Source of the DNA: Lachnospiraceae bacterium
GTDB lineage: Bacteria > Bacillota > Clostridia > Lachnospirales > Lachnospiraceae
Length of the DNA: 64,000 nucleotides
Reading direction: 5' to 3'
NCBI GenBank assembly: GCA_902363555.1
Contig: CABJAM010000005.1
Location: forward strand, 62,001-126,000
Positions 17,177-25,143 of this stretch are shown here, in pieces. A program made the translations under genes and the position numbers. The notes below the pieces were generated by a model. That model had not been told where the DNA came from. It saw nothing but the letters and a program-made list of their open reading frames with translations, and did no database searches. The stretch's first letter is position 1. Every line of letters starts with the position of its first letter.

Positions 17177-18205
17177 TTATTTCATGGGATTTGCAATCTT
17201 GTTTAATTTTTCATTCAGTGCCTGAATATCCTCTGCGCTGGCCCCACGGGATCCCATTAAGTCCTGCAGACAGAACTGATCTACAACGGTAGCGCCTGCA
17301 TCCCCAAACAACTGGCTGGAAAAGGCATCAAAAGCATCCAGATAAGGAATTAACTCCGGTACCTCTCCTGTGAACTGACGCAGATATCCAATGGTGCACC
17401 AGGTAGAAAGTCTTTCCTCCGTATTTCCGTTTTGTTTTCCCATCGTAAGTGGTTTACTCATACCATCCGATGTCAGAGAACCAAACAGATCCCCCAAAAA
17501 GGCAATGCTGTCGTTCACCCAGTTGGGTATTCTGGAACAAAGCGGTCCGTTCACAGAGGAACTTCCTGTGCTGAATCCATGGTTTCCAAAAGGGTAAATA
17601 TGACATTCGTAAGTAACACCATACTTGTCCAATTCATTTAAGAAATTAACAGTGTTGGAAATCGGTACCACCATATCATCTCTCGCCGCTGCCAGGAAAC
17701 AGGCAGGGGTTTTTCCATCCACATAATTCGTAGGTGCGGGCATATCCACACCGGGCTGGCAGGCAGAAGAAATTTCCTGCCCCAGCGCTGCATAAATTAA
17801 AATTGCCGCATTGGGACGATATTTGCTCATGGTTGCCGCGCTGGCTGCCAGATGGCCCCCTGCCGAAAAACCGATGACTGCAATCTTATCCGGAATGACA
17901 TGCCATTCCTTTGCATGCTCTTGTATGAGCTCATAAGCCTGCTCGTAATCGTTTAAAGGATTCGGCCAGGTACGATGTTCCGCAACAGAATAACGCAGAA
18001 CAAAAGCATGATACCCTGCCGCCAGATAAGGATAGGCTACCACTTCTGCCTCCCGGTCTGAACAGAAAGAGTATCCGCCTCCCGGCATAACAATGACTGC
18101 CGGTCTTTCCTGGAACCGGAACTCTCCCTCCACACTCTGTCTCATAGCCACCAGTGTTACATTTCTTTCTTCATTGAGTACGATTTTTTCTGTTGTCAGT
18201 GTCAT
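17177..18205 (-). CDS. Alpha/beta hydrolase, acetylxylan-esterase-like
   Basis: A 342-residue protein. The first 250 residues match intracellular carbohydrate esterases annotated as endo-xylanase/acetyl esterase: MPGGGYSF, the elbow GFSAGGH, ARDDMVVP (acid) and FGNHGF (base). A C-terminal domain of about 90 residues (from SDGMSKPLTMG) is unlike the catalytic fold and ends NKIANPMK. I start at the ATG 18205 after GGAGGAAG; an upstream start at 18286 is less likely. It may deacetylate plant-cell-wall oligosaccharides. First intact gene of the hydrolase cluster. Confidence 0.75.
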   Translation of the reverse strand: MTLTTEKIVLNEERNVTLVAMRQSVEGEFRFQERPAVIVMPGGGYSFCSDREAEVVAYPYLAAGYHAFVLRYSVAEHRTWPNPLNDYEQAYELIQEHAKEWHVIPDKIAVIGFSAGGHLAASAATMSKYRPNAAILIYAALGQEISSACQPGVDMPAPTNYVDGKTPACFLAAARDDMVVPISNTVNFLNELDKYGVTYECHIYPFGNHGFSTGSSSVNGPLCSRIPNWVNDSIAFLGDLFGSLTSDGMSKPLTMGKQNGNTEERLSTWCTIGYLRQFTGEVPELIPYLDAFDAFSSQLFGDAGATVVDQFCLQDLMGSRGASAEDIQALNEKLNKIANPMK

Positions 18206-18298
18206 TTTTCTTCTTCCTCCAATTGTTTTTTCATCTCTATCCATGCGTTGGAACGCAGTAAATACTGCAATACATGCCTGGCACAACTCTGTAAATCA

Positions 18299-18700
18299 TC
18301 AGACTTCTGTTCTGATGGGCAATACAAGCTTTGACGGAGTGTCTCCTCCGCAGTAAATTCTCTGGACCGCCTTCTTACTTTCTGTATTTTCATACCAGGC
18401 GCCCACTGTGTTTGGATGAATATGATAGGCGGGATAATTAGAAGATGAAATATCCACTCTGATTTTGGACCCCTTCTTTAATTTCCAGTCTATATCCAGC
18501 AGGCTGAATTCAAGGGGCCTTAAATTTTCCCGCACCTTTGTATAGGAACCTAAAATATGATCCGCTGTGAGAATAGTCTCTGACTGGGTATAATCCTTGT
18601 TCATAATCTTCAGCCAGCAGACATACTTTTTTGTTTTCTTATTATAGATAATGTGGGGTCTGTCCATGCATCTTGCAGGGTGCAGGGTCGAGTCATACAT
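18299..18700 (-). pseudogene. Chimeric fragment: GH43-like piece joined to a CocE/X-Pro peptidase C-terminal piece
   Basis: An open frame of 133 residues after a good site (AAAGGAG). Residues about 1-60 (MDRPHIIYNKKTKKYVCWLK, then DHILGSYTKV, NLRPL) look like the middle of a GH43 glycosidase. From about 62 on (LKKGSKIRVDISSSNYPAY, HPNTVG, PSKLVLPI) it looks like the C-terminal beta-sandwich of CocE/NonD-type hydrolases. Neither part has catalytic residues. It is most easily read as two gene remnants fused by deletion, though the frame is still open and may be translated. Confidence 0.55.
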
Positions 18701-18865
18701 TGTTAAAAATCCTCTCCTTTCTGTTATTAATTTTAATTGTTTCATCACTTAACGACAATATCACCATACGTTCTATGTTTGTAACATATGTATCATAATC
18801 CAATCATTTTTTTCTTTTAAATCCCCTTCTTCTTCCACTTTACCTCCAAATATGTTACACTGATT

Positions 18866-19183
18866 GCCAAATACATGCTCTGACCTCCTGTCAATGGTTG
18901 TCAACCTGTTAATGATACATGATCCCAATAACATAACACTGTTATGTAAAAATATTTTATATAGAGGATGTATTAAAAGCGATTAACAATAACGCCTTTT
19001 AATACATCCTCCAATTTGCCGAATTTATGAATAGCTCAGTGCTCAAAACGGCTGCTGGTTTTATATTTCATGGCTCAAACTTTAAACATTCCGAAGAAGC
19101 CTACAGACAGGTAACGGATCATCGGCTCCATATGCCTGCAGGCGGCTTCCACATCCGGCTCATGGGTAATCATATAAACAAAT
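18866..19183. repeat. Segmental duplication of 14231-14547
   Basis: About 318 bp match with scattered substitutions. The copy starts with the first codons of the ABC ATPase (MYLA), includes the palindrome ATAACACTGTTAT (18933-18945) and the 16-bp hairpin (18965-19010), and runs into the tetR 3' part. Both copies are in the same orientation and bracket the hydrolase cluster. Confidence 0.8.
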
Positions 19184-19200
19184 GAATTCCTTTTTAGCAC
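19075..19200 (-). pseudogene. tetR remnant (internally deleted)
   Basis: The last about 35 codons of the tetR at 14439 are recognisable. The frame then joins AATTCCTTTTT-type sequence from near the tetR start and the tetR upstream region. Two internal deletions of roughly 450 and 85 bp explain the junctions. It has no start codon and cannot encode a working repressor. Confidence 0.7.
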
Positions 19201-19225
19201 TTGTGCAGCTTTGCCAAGATGCTAA

Positions 19226-19897
19226 TTAACTTTCACACCTTCCATTTTCCATGTGGTAAATCTTCCGGCAGACCATTTCGGCCAGCTTATGATTATGGGT
19301 AATGAATAGATAGGAGGTTTTATGTAACGCCTGATAGTCTATAAGGAAATGGATGATCTGCGCCTGAGAAATCACATCCAGCATACTCGTAGGCTCGTCC
19401 AGAACAATCAGCTCCGGCTCCAGGACTAAAATCCGTGCCAGCGCCGCCCGCTGGAGCTCGCCGCCCGACAGCTCTCTGGGCGTCCGGTACAGGTGCTCCC
19501 TGTGGAGGCCGAATTTTTCAATATCTTCTAAAACTACTGACTCCGAAGCATCCTTATGACATAATCGATAGGGCTCCGTCATACTCTTTATCAGCGGTAG
19601 CACCGGATTAAAGGATATTTCCGGATGCTGAAATAAAATTTGTATTTTCTGCCGCGCCCGCCCTTTTATCGGATAGGAAAGCTCTTGGCCATCACATAAA
19701 ATCTGCCCGGAAGAGGGCTTTATAAGTCCAGTAACCATCTGGCCCATCGTAGATTTCCCGCTGCCGCTCTCCCCCAAAAGCCCCACTGTCTGCCCCGGCG
19801 GTATATCCAGACAGACCGAATCCACCGCCACAAAGGCCTTCCCGTCCTTCGTGCGGCTTTTATATTTCTTTGTCAGATCTCGGGTCTGTATATACAC
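19226..19897 (-). CDS. ABC importer ATPase, peptide/nickel type (NikE/OppF-like)
   Basis: A 223-residue ATPase: Walker A GESGSGKST (about 40-48), signature LSGGELQR, Walker B LIVLDEPTSMLD. It is shorter than OppF and lacks the C-terminal oligopeptide domain, as NikE-type proteins do. It starts at a GTG (19895-19897) with GGAGG about 9 bp upstream and overlaps the preceding ATPase by 38 bp. It is the last gene of the cobalamin-riboswitch operon. Its 3' end is also found as a remnant at 15126. Confidence 0.85.
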   Translation of the reverse strand: MYIQTRDLTKKYKSRTKDGKAFVAVDSVCLDIPPGQTVGLLGESGSGKSTMGQMVTGLIKPSSGQILCDGQELSYPIKGRARQKIQILFQHPEISFNPVLPLIKSMTEPYRLCHKDASESVVLEDIEKFGLHREHLYRTPRELSGGELQRAALARILVLEPELIVLDEPTSMLDVISQAQIIHFLIDYQALHKTSYLFITHNHKLAEMVCRKIYHMENGRCES

Positions 19898-20858
19898 GAC
19901 CTGCTACCTCCTTCATTTGATCGTTTCCATCATCCCCGGCATATTTCCAACAGCGCACCTGGCGGCCGCCTATATTAAATAACGGCGGCGCTTCCATGCA
20001 GCGTTCAAAGCAATCCGAACAACGCTTAGCGTATTTACAGCCGGCGCCCTCGTAATCCTCATGGGACATGGCAAAGCCTTTATTAAAATTCAAGCCATTC
20101 TCAGGCATAGCCGCCAGCATATCCCGGGTATAGGGATGAAGAGGATTTTTAAGAATATCCTCCGTCCTGGCATATTCCACCTGCATGGCGGCATACATCA
20201 CACATATATAATTGCTGATTGTTCCTGCAAAGTTCAAATCATGGGTCACACACAGAATCGTTTTATCCGCCAGCAGCTTAAAACTTTCCACAACGAGAGC
20301 GATCCGGCGCTCGTCAAGCCCTTTGGTGGGCTCATCAGCTAAAAGCATTTCAGCACCCGCCCCGATACCCATAGCTATAAGCGCCCGCTGACGCATACCC
20401 CCACTGTAAGTATGGGGGTACTGCCTGGCCAGTTTCTCCTCATTGCCCATATGAAAGCGCCGCATCAATTCCACCGCTTTTGCAAAGCCCTCCTTTTTTG
20501 GAACATGCTGATGCTCGATCATAGGCTCCGCTACCTGAAATCCCACATTATATAAGGGATTCATGCCATTGCCGCTGCCCTGAGGCACATAGGATATACG
20601 GGCACCACGGATCTTGTCCAGTTCCCGGCGCTTTAAGGTCAACAGGTCGATCCCATCAAAAAGCGCCTGTCCGGTAACGATGGCATTTTCCGGAAGCAGA
20701 TGTAAAATGGCCAGCAGCAAAATACTTTTTCCGCTGCCAGTCTCGCCCACAACGGCCACCTTGTCCTGCCACGCCACGTTTAGGTTTACATCCTCCACCG
20801 CCTGTACATTATGCCCCGAGGAAAATCTGACGGAAATGTTTTTAAGCTCCAAGATCAT
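19860..20858 (-). CDS. ABC importer ATPase, peptide/nickel type (NikD/OppD-like)
   Basis: A 332-residue ATPase: Walker A GETGSGKS (about 37-44), signature YSGGMRQR, Walker B MLLADEPTKGLD. Its C-terminal oligopeptide-transporter domain holds four cysteines (GCKYAKRCSDCFERC), the pattern linked to Fe-S binding in DppD/OppD proteins. It overlaps the upstream permease by 4 bp, indicating translational coupling. It works with the other ATPase to power uptake of the solute bound by the lipoprotein at 22713. Confidence 0.87.
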   Translation of the reverse strand: MILELKNISVRFSSGHNVQAVEDVNLNVAWQDKVAVVGETGSGKSILLLAILHLLPENAIVTGQALFDGIDLLTLKRRELDKIRGARISYVPQGSGNGMNPLYNVGFQVAEPMIEHQHVPKKEGFAKAVELMRRFHMGNEEKLARQYPHTYSGGMRQRALIAMGIGAGAEMLLADEPTKGLDERRIALVVESFKLLADKTILCVTHDLNFAGTISNYICVMYAAMQVEYARTEDILKNPLHPYTRDMLAAMPENGLNFNKGFAMSHEDYEGAGCKYAKRCSDCFERCMEAPPLFNIGGRQVRCWKYAGDDGNDQMKEVAGRVYTDPRSDKEI

Positions 20859-21703
20859 GATTTAGCCCCCACTCTTTTCATTTTTCCATAGTAGCCTACT
20901 AGCATAAATCCCAGTACAGCTACGGAAATACATACAATTGGCGGCACATACCACCACACCTGATTTTTCATAATACTGTTTCTGAAAAAAGCATAATGGA
21001 GTACACCGCCCCAGCTCTTTTCACCAAAGGTTCCAAGGCCCAGAAAGCTCAGACTGGCTTCCGTCATCATGGCGCCGGACACAGAAAGCGCTCCCCGGGT
21101 CAGAATAATATCACGAGTATTGGGAAGTATGTGTTTAAATAAAATAACTGCCGGATGCACACCCATAGCCTTCTCAATCTTCACAAAGGGCATTTGGGAT
21201 AACTGCATCACTCTGGAGCGTAGTATTCTTGTCGTTCCCGTCCAGGATGTAATGCTTATGGCAATAATGAGGCTCCATTTCCCAGGATTGAGGTAAGCCA
21301 CCAGAAGCACGGTCAGCGGCAGTCCGGGTACAGCCATGGCCACGTTGGTCACCGCTGTGATCACTTTATCGGTCTTACCGCCAAAGTAACCGGAAAGCAA
21401 GGCCAATACCGTTCCCACGCCAGTTACGATAAACGCGGCAAAAATACCAATATACAGCGAAACTCTCGTGCCGTAGACCATTTCCGTAAATATATCCTGC
21501 CCCACATCATTTGTTCCAAGTAAATGCTCCCGGCTGGGCGGCTGATAAGCAAACATCATATCATCCGGCCCATAGGGCGTGAGCACTGGTGCCAATATGG
21601 CAACGGCTATAAAGAACAGGATAATAAAGCTTCCGGCAAGCATAGGTGCATTCATACGCATATACGGCCGCCGGGCCGCCGTTAATTCCTTTGGCTTATT
21701 CAT
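20855..21703 (-). CDS. ABC importer permease, DppC/NikC-like
   Basis: A 282-residue inner-membrane permease with about six helices. It has the N-terminal extension typical of DppC/NikC (LAPVLTPYGPDD, HLLGTNDVGQDIF) and the coupling motif near MGVHPAVILFKHILPN. I start at the ATG 21703 after GGGAGGAGGG; an upstream frame at 21754 begins inside the other permease gene and is unlikely. It overlaps the other permease gene by 8 bp. Part of the riboswitch-controlled operon. Confidence 0.87.
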   Translation of the reverse strand: MNKPKELTAARRPYMRMNAPMLAGSFIILFFIAVAILAPVLTPYGPDDMMFAYQPPSREHLLGTNDVGQDIFTEMVYGTRVSLYIGIFAAFIVTGVGTVLALLSGYFGGKTDKVITAVTNVAMAVPGLPLTVLLVAYLNPGKWSLIIAISITSWTGTTRILRSRVMQLSQMPFVKIEKAMGVHPAVILFKHILPNTRDIILTRGALSVSGAMMTEASLSFLGLGTFGEKSWGGVLHYAFFRNSIMKNQVWWYVPPIVCISVAVLGFMLVGYYGKMKRVGAKS

Positions 21704-22685
21704 TGACACCCTCCTCCCGTAATCTTGGGTCCACAGCAGCATTGATGATATCACTCATCAAATTGCTGAAAACCACCAGCACTGCCGATAAGAGAAAGCA
21801 GAACTGGGCGGTTGGAAAGTCTCGTGTTGAGACCGCATTGTACATCAGTGTTCCCATTCCCTTCCATCCAAAAACCACCTCCACGATCATCGAGCCGGAC
21901 AGAAGCCCGCCAAACTGCATACAAAACGAAGTAAGATAAGGCAGCATGGCATTTTTCAATACATGGACAAATAATACCTTTTTTTCGGTCAGGCCCTTGG
22001 ACTGGGCCGTAATAATGTACTCCTCCCCCCGGATCTGGGATACGGCGCTTTTCATCAGCATAAAATCTCCGGAAATGCGAAACAGAACAAGAATCATCAA
22101 AGGCAAAAACATATGGTTTAGTATACTAAGCATTCGTTCCATTCCGGCCACGCCCGGAGAAACCATGCCATTAATAGGAAAAAATTTCAATTTGTATGCA
22201 AATATTATCAATAAAATCAGGCACAGACAGTTTGAAGGGATCGTGTTTACTACTAAAAAGAAAGGTGTCGTAATTTTATCGAACAATTTTCCTGGACGCC
22301 ACCCGGCAATAACACCAAGAATAGCCCCTATAATCCCTCCAAATATCCATGTGGGCACCGATAACAACAGTGTCCAGCCGGACGCCCGCACCACGTTGTC
22401 CAGCACCGGCTGCTGATTGGCATAGGAAACTCCAAAATCCAGCGTCACGATGCTTTTTAAATATCGAACATATTGGACCGGCAGACTGTCATTAAGACCA
22501 AACTTTTCAATCATTTGCTCCAGCGCCGCCGGATCATTGTCCAGAAGATAATAATACTCCTCCTGACCGACCAGATGGATCACCGGGTCTCCGGGCATAA
22601 TATGTACAAGAATAAAGCTTAATGTAATAATGATATATATCGTCAATAATGCAATCAGCAGCCTTTTTAAAATATGTCTGGCCAA
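21696..22685 (-). CDS. ABC importer permease, DppB/NikB-like
   Basis: A 329-residue permease with the DppB-type start (ARHILKRLLIALLTIYIIITLSF... and MPGDPV), about six helices and an ABC-coupling loop (AQSKGLTEKKVLFVHVLKNA). The start is a TTG at 22685 with GGAGG 7 bp upstream; a TTG at 22700 would lie before the ribosome site. The binding protein gene ends 27 bp upstream. It forms a heterodimer with the permease at 20855. Confidence 0.85.
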   Translation of the reverse strand: MARHILKRLLIALLTIYIIITLSFILVHIMPGDPVIHLVGQEEYYYLLDNDPAALEQMIEKFGLNDSLPVQYVRYLKSIVTLDFGVSYANQQPVLDNVVRASGWTLLLSVPTWIFGGIIGAILGVIAGWRPGKLFDKITTPFFLVVNTIPSNCLCLILLIIFAYKLKFFPINGMVSPGVAGMERMLSILNHMFLPLMILVLFRISGDFMLMKSAVSQIRGEEYIITAQSKGLTEKKVLFVHVLKNAMLPYLTSFCMQFGGLLSGSMIVEVVFGWKGMGTLMYNAVSTRDFPTAQFCFLLSAVLVVFSNLMSDIINAAVDPRLREEGVNE

Positions 22686-22712
22686 TCCGCCACCTCCCAA
22701 ACAAGATCACGA

Positions 22713-24467
22713 TCATTTTGTCGTCAGATCAAACCAGGTGCGGCAGTTGATCACGCCCCAGGACGGATAATTTTCCCAGCCGGTATACTTATCCGTGCGG
22801 TACGGGAAAAATGCTGTTTCCCAGCACAACGCCTGAGCGGCCATGGTGTCAGAGGCATACTTTTGCAATTTTTTACAGTTCTCAATGTACGCGTCATCGG
22901 AAATCGCCTGGGTCATGGCATAATATGTATCAATAACATCCTGATCATGTATGGTTCCCCAAAGCCATGAAGATTCCCCTTCCCTAAGCCCCCCGAGAAA
23001 ATAGCGGAAAGCCGTGTTATAGGAAGCCACGCCCGAGGTCGTCAGAGTGATGGAAAAATCATAGTTTCCTTTGGTCATATTGTCTTCCCACACTTCACTA
23101 TTGGCCAGGCTTTCCTCATCAATGTGATTTTTAATACCCACATCGTCCAGACACTTCATAATGACCTCGGCAATACGCATACGCAGATCCATACTGGAAC
23201 TGTACTGAGGTGTCACAGAAACATCCATGGCGCTGCCGTCCGGCAATTCGCGGTAACCGTCGCCATCCACGTCCACATAACCGGCCTCATCCAGCAGCTC
23301 CTTAGCTTTTTCCGGGTTATATTCCAGCATCGGCAGAGTCTCGTCATAGCCCTTGCAGGACGGAGGGATGACACCGCTGCCGGGAACCTGACCGTAATCA
23401 CCGTTAATGGTAACGGCAAGCTGCTCATAATTGAGAGCAAGGCTGGCGGCCTTTCTAAAGCTTTCGTCATTTCCCGGAGCACGGTCCTTGCCATACTCTA
23501 ACTGATAGCAGCCAGAAAACGGGCTTTTGCCTAAATCAATATCTTCACTTCCCATAACCGTTTCAATGATCGTGGCGTCAATCGGATTGGCATAGTTAAA
23601 CATAGCGTCAATTTCGCCGTTCATCATAGCCATCATCAATGTGGATTCGTCGGAATAGCTCTGTACGGTCACTTTATCCACAGTAATCTCTCCAAGAAAG
23701 TTGTTTTCAGGTACTGCCTCATAGTAGGATGTCTGAGAATCCGAGTCATGGGAAACAAGCTTAAAAGGTCCGCAGCCGATGGCATATTCATCACCGGTCA
23801 CAGCAGTGGGGTCCTCCACATTTTCCCAGATATGCTTCGGGTACACACAGGCATTATTCATACAGGAGGAGTTTACCCAATAGTAGGCGTCTGGCTCAGA
23901 AAAGATCAACGATGCGCTGTCCTCCCCGGTGACCTTGACCTCCGTAAGATTTTTAAGACTGCCTACCTTTCTCACATCCCTCATATATTCAAAGGTAAAT
24001 ACCATATCGTCCATTGTTACCGGCTGACCGTCATGCCACACAGCATCTGTAGGCATGGTAAAGTCAATCTGCTTTCCATCATCAGAAATCGTAAAGGATT
24101 TCCAAAAGTAGGGCTGAAGCTCATTATTGGCATCCTGATATACGAAGTTGCCCTGAGTAAGACCGTTATAATTCATGCGGCCAAAGGCGTCCTTCTGAGA
24201 TAAGGCGCTGAACACATTATTCTCAGCGGTGGTGCCAATAATAAGATTTTCCACATGGCCACCGACGGTCTGACCACCGCTCTCGTCACTCTTTGTGCCT
24301 GTTTCACCTGCTGAACCGGCAGCACCCTTGCTGTCCACGATCTCACCGCCTGCATTTTCATTGGTCTGAACCGAATTGCTGTCTTTTTTTGCGGGGGAAC
24401 CGCCACAGCCTGCAAATAATGTAAGGCACATGGCGATCACCAGCAAAATACTTACTGTCTTTTTCAT
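22713..24467 (-). CDS. Solute-binding lipoprotein, family 5, under cobalamin riboswitch
   Basis: A 584-residue lipoprotein: signal peptide MKKTVSILLVIAMCLTLFAG with the lipid Cys in FAGCGG, a Ser/Gly-rich linker, then an SBP family 5 fold (peptide/nickel binding). Motifs include AVWHDGQPVTMDDMVFTFEY and AIGCGPFKLV. The ATG at 24467 has GGAGAG just upstream; the longer frame to 24704 is a read-through of the 83-bp repeats. Cobalamin riboswitch control suggests that the solute is cobalt, a corrinoid or another B12-linked compound rather than a common peptide. Confidence 0.85.
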   Translation of the reverse strand: MKKTVSILLVIAMCLTLFAGCGGSPAKKDSNSVQTNENAGGEIVDSKGAAGSAGETGTKSDESGGQTVGGHVENLIIGTTAENNVFSALSQKDAFGRMNYNGLTQGNFVYQDANNELQPYFWKSFTISDDGKQIDFTMPTDAVWHDGQPVTMDDMVFTFEYMRDVRKVGSLKNLTEVKVTGEDSASLIFSEPDAYYWVNSSCMNNACVYPKHIWENVEDPTAVTGDEYAIGCGPFKLVSHDSDSQTSYYEAVPENNFLGEITVDKVTVQSYSDESTLMMAMMNGEIDAMFNYANPIDATIIETVMGSEDIDLGKSPFSGCYQLEYGKDRAPGNDESFRKAASLALNYEQLAVTINGDYGQVPGSGVIPPSCKGYDETLPMLEYNPEKAKELLDEAGYVDVDGDGYRELPDGSAMDVSVTPQYSSSMDLRMRIAEVIMKCLDDVGIKNHIDEESLANSEVWEDNMTKGNYDFSITLTTSGVASYNTAFRYFLGGLREGESSWLWGTIHDQDVIDTYYAMTQAISDDAYIENCKKLQKYASDTMAAQALCWETAFFPYRTDKYTGWENYPSWGVINCRTWFDLTTK

Positions 24468-24514
24468 CTTTTCTCTCCTTTGTTTTGGTGAAGGAGCATA
24501 CACATCCTGCGGCA

Positions 24515-24702
24515 AGTTTGGCTCGTTGCTTCGCGCACCCGACTCCGCTTCTCTTCGTCGGATCGCGGCAGTCGCCAAGCTGGTGAGCAAGCTCCCCAGT
24601 TTGGCTCGTTGCTTCGCGCACCCGACTCCGCTTCTCTTCGTCGGATCGCGGCAGTCGCCAAGCTGGTGAGCAAGCTCCCCAGTTTGGCTCGTTGCTTCGC
24701 GC
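24515..24702 (-). repeat. 83-bp structured repeat, two copies plus a partial third
   Basis: Units begin at 24515, 24598 and 24681 with an exact 83-bp period; the third is cut after about 22 bp by the terminator. Read on the minus strand each has GAGC/GCTC, TTGGCGACTGCC and CCGAC/GTCGG stems, matching the repeats at 1783-1951. They lie in the leader between the riboswitch terminator and the lipoprotein ribosome site. Confidence 0.8.
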
Positions 24703-24735
24703 AAAAAAGCGCCCGGAAAAATCCGGACGCAATTA
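24700..24735 (-). terminator. Riboswitch-linked transcription terminator
   Basis: On the minus strand GCGTCCGG and CCGGGCGC form an 8-bp stem with loop ATTTTT, followed by TTTTTT. It lies 120 nt after the B12 box and before the first gene, as expected for the expression platform of a cobalamin riboswitch. Confidence 0.8.
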
Positions 24736-24855
24736 GAGCCTGATATTTTTCAACCTTGAAAGGTCGAGCCTGTAAAGCACGGTTACGCCATACCACGGTA
24801 GTTTTCAGGATAATGCATCTATCTTCCCATCGAAAATAATACATTGCCAGTTAAA

Positions 24856-25050
24856 GGCAGGTCTCCTGACTCTGGTTCCTCCGCCCTGTTCCCTTCCCGG
24901 CAGTCATTACCGCCAGTGGCTATGAACAGTTTGTCACCATTACAGTAGCGAGGGCTGCTGCAGGTTCTCACTGCATTCCCTTTTAATCATAAGCCGCCAG
25001 GATACTCCGACGCACCCTGGATCTTATGAACCTGAAACCGTTAATATTTA
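24856..25050 (-). promoter_or_regulatory. Cobalamin riboswitch
   Basis: The minus strand holds the B12 box GAGTCAGGAGACCTGCC (24856-24872), GCCACTGG, CCGGGAAGG and upstream AAAAGGGAATGCAGTGAGAA, all in the right order. When adenosylcobalamin or a related cobalamin is plentiful, the terminator at 24700-24735 should form and switch off the ABC importer operon. Confidence 0.9.
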
Positions 25051-25063
25051 CTTTGCAAGTCCG

Positions 25064-25093
25064 ATTATATCACCCAGAAGAATTATAAGTAAA
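25064..25093 (-). promoter_or_regulatory. Promoter of the riboswitch operon
   Basis: On the minus strand TATAAT (25064-25069) lies just before the riboswitch, with a weak TTTACT about 18 bp further upstream. Confidence 0.55.
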
Positions 25094-25143
25094 GGGAATT
25101 TCTATTGCATATTCCGGCCATTTCCCCATAAAATTTACAAGTT

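Larger units (their letters stand above)
18701..19225. other. Gene-poor stretch with duplicated tetR-region DNA
   Basis: 18780-18789 and 18850-18859 form a perfect 10-bp inverted repeat (TGTAACATAT/ATATGTTACA) flanking a 21-codon frame (18773-18838, minus, GTG after GGAGGTAAA), which I do not trust as a gene. From about 18866 the sequence repeats 14231-14547 (start of the ABC ATPase, operator, hairpin, tetR end), then jumps to short pieces matching about 14997-15012 and 15100-15166. Confidence 0.6.

Noticed and set aside
15249..18700. Hydrolase cluster as part of the mannan locus
   Set aside because: It lies more than 10 kb away, is bracketed by a duplication, and its members resemble xylan-type or general esterases.
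18773..18838. 21-codon gene with GTG start
   Set aside because: Too short and unlike any known small protein; reported only as part of the gap.
24468..24704. Longer N terminus of the binding protein reading through the 83-bp repeats
   Set aside because: The signal peptide and ribosome site mark the ATG at 24467, and the extension is only a translation of the repeat units.
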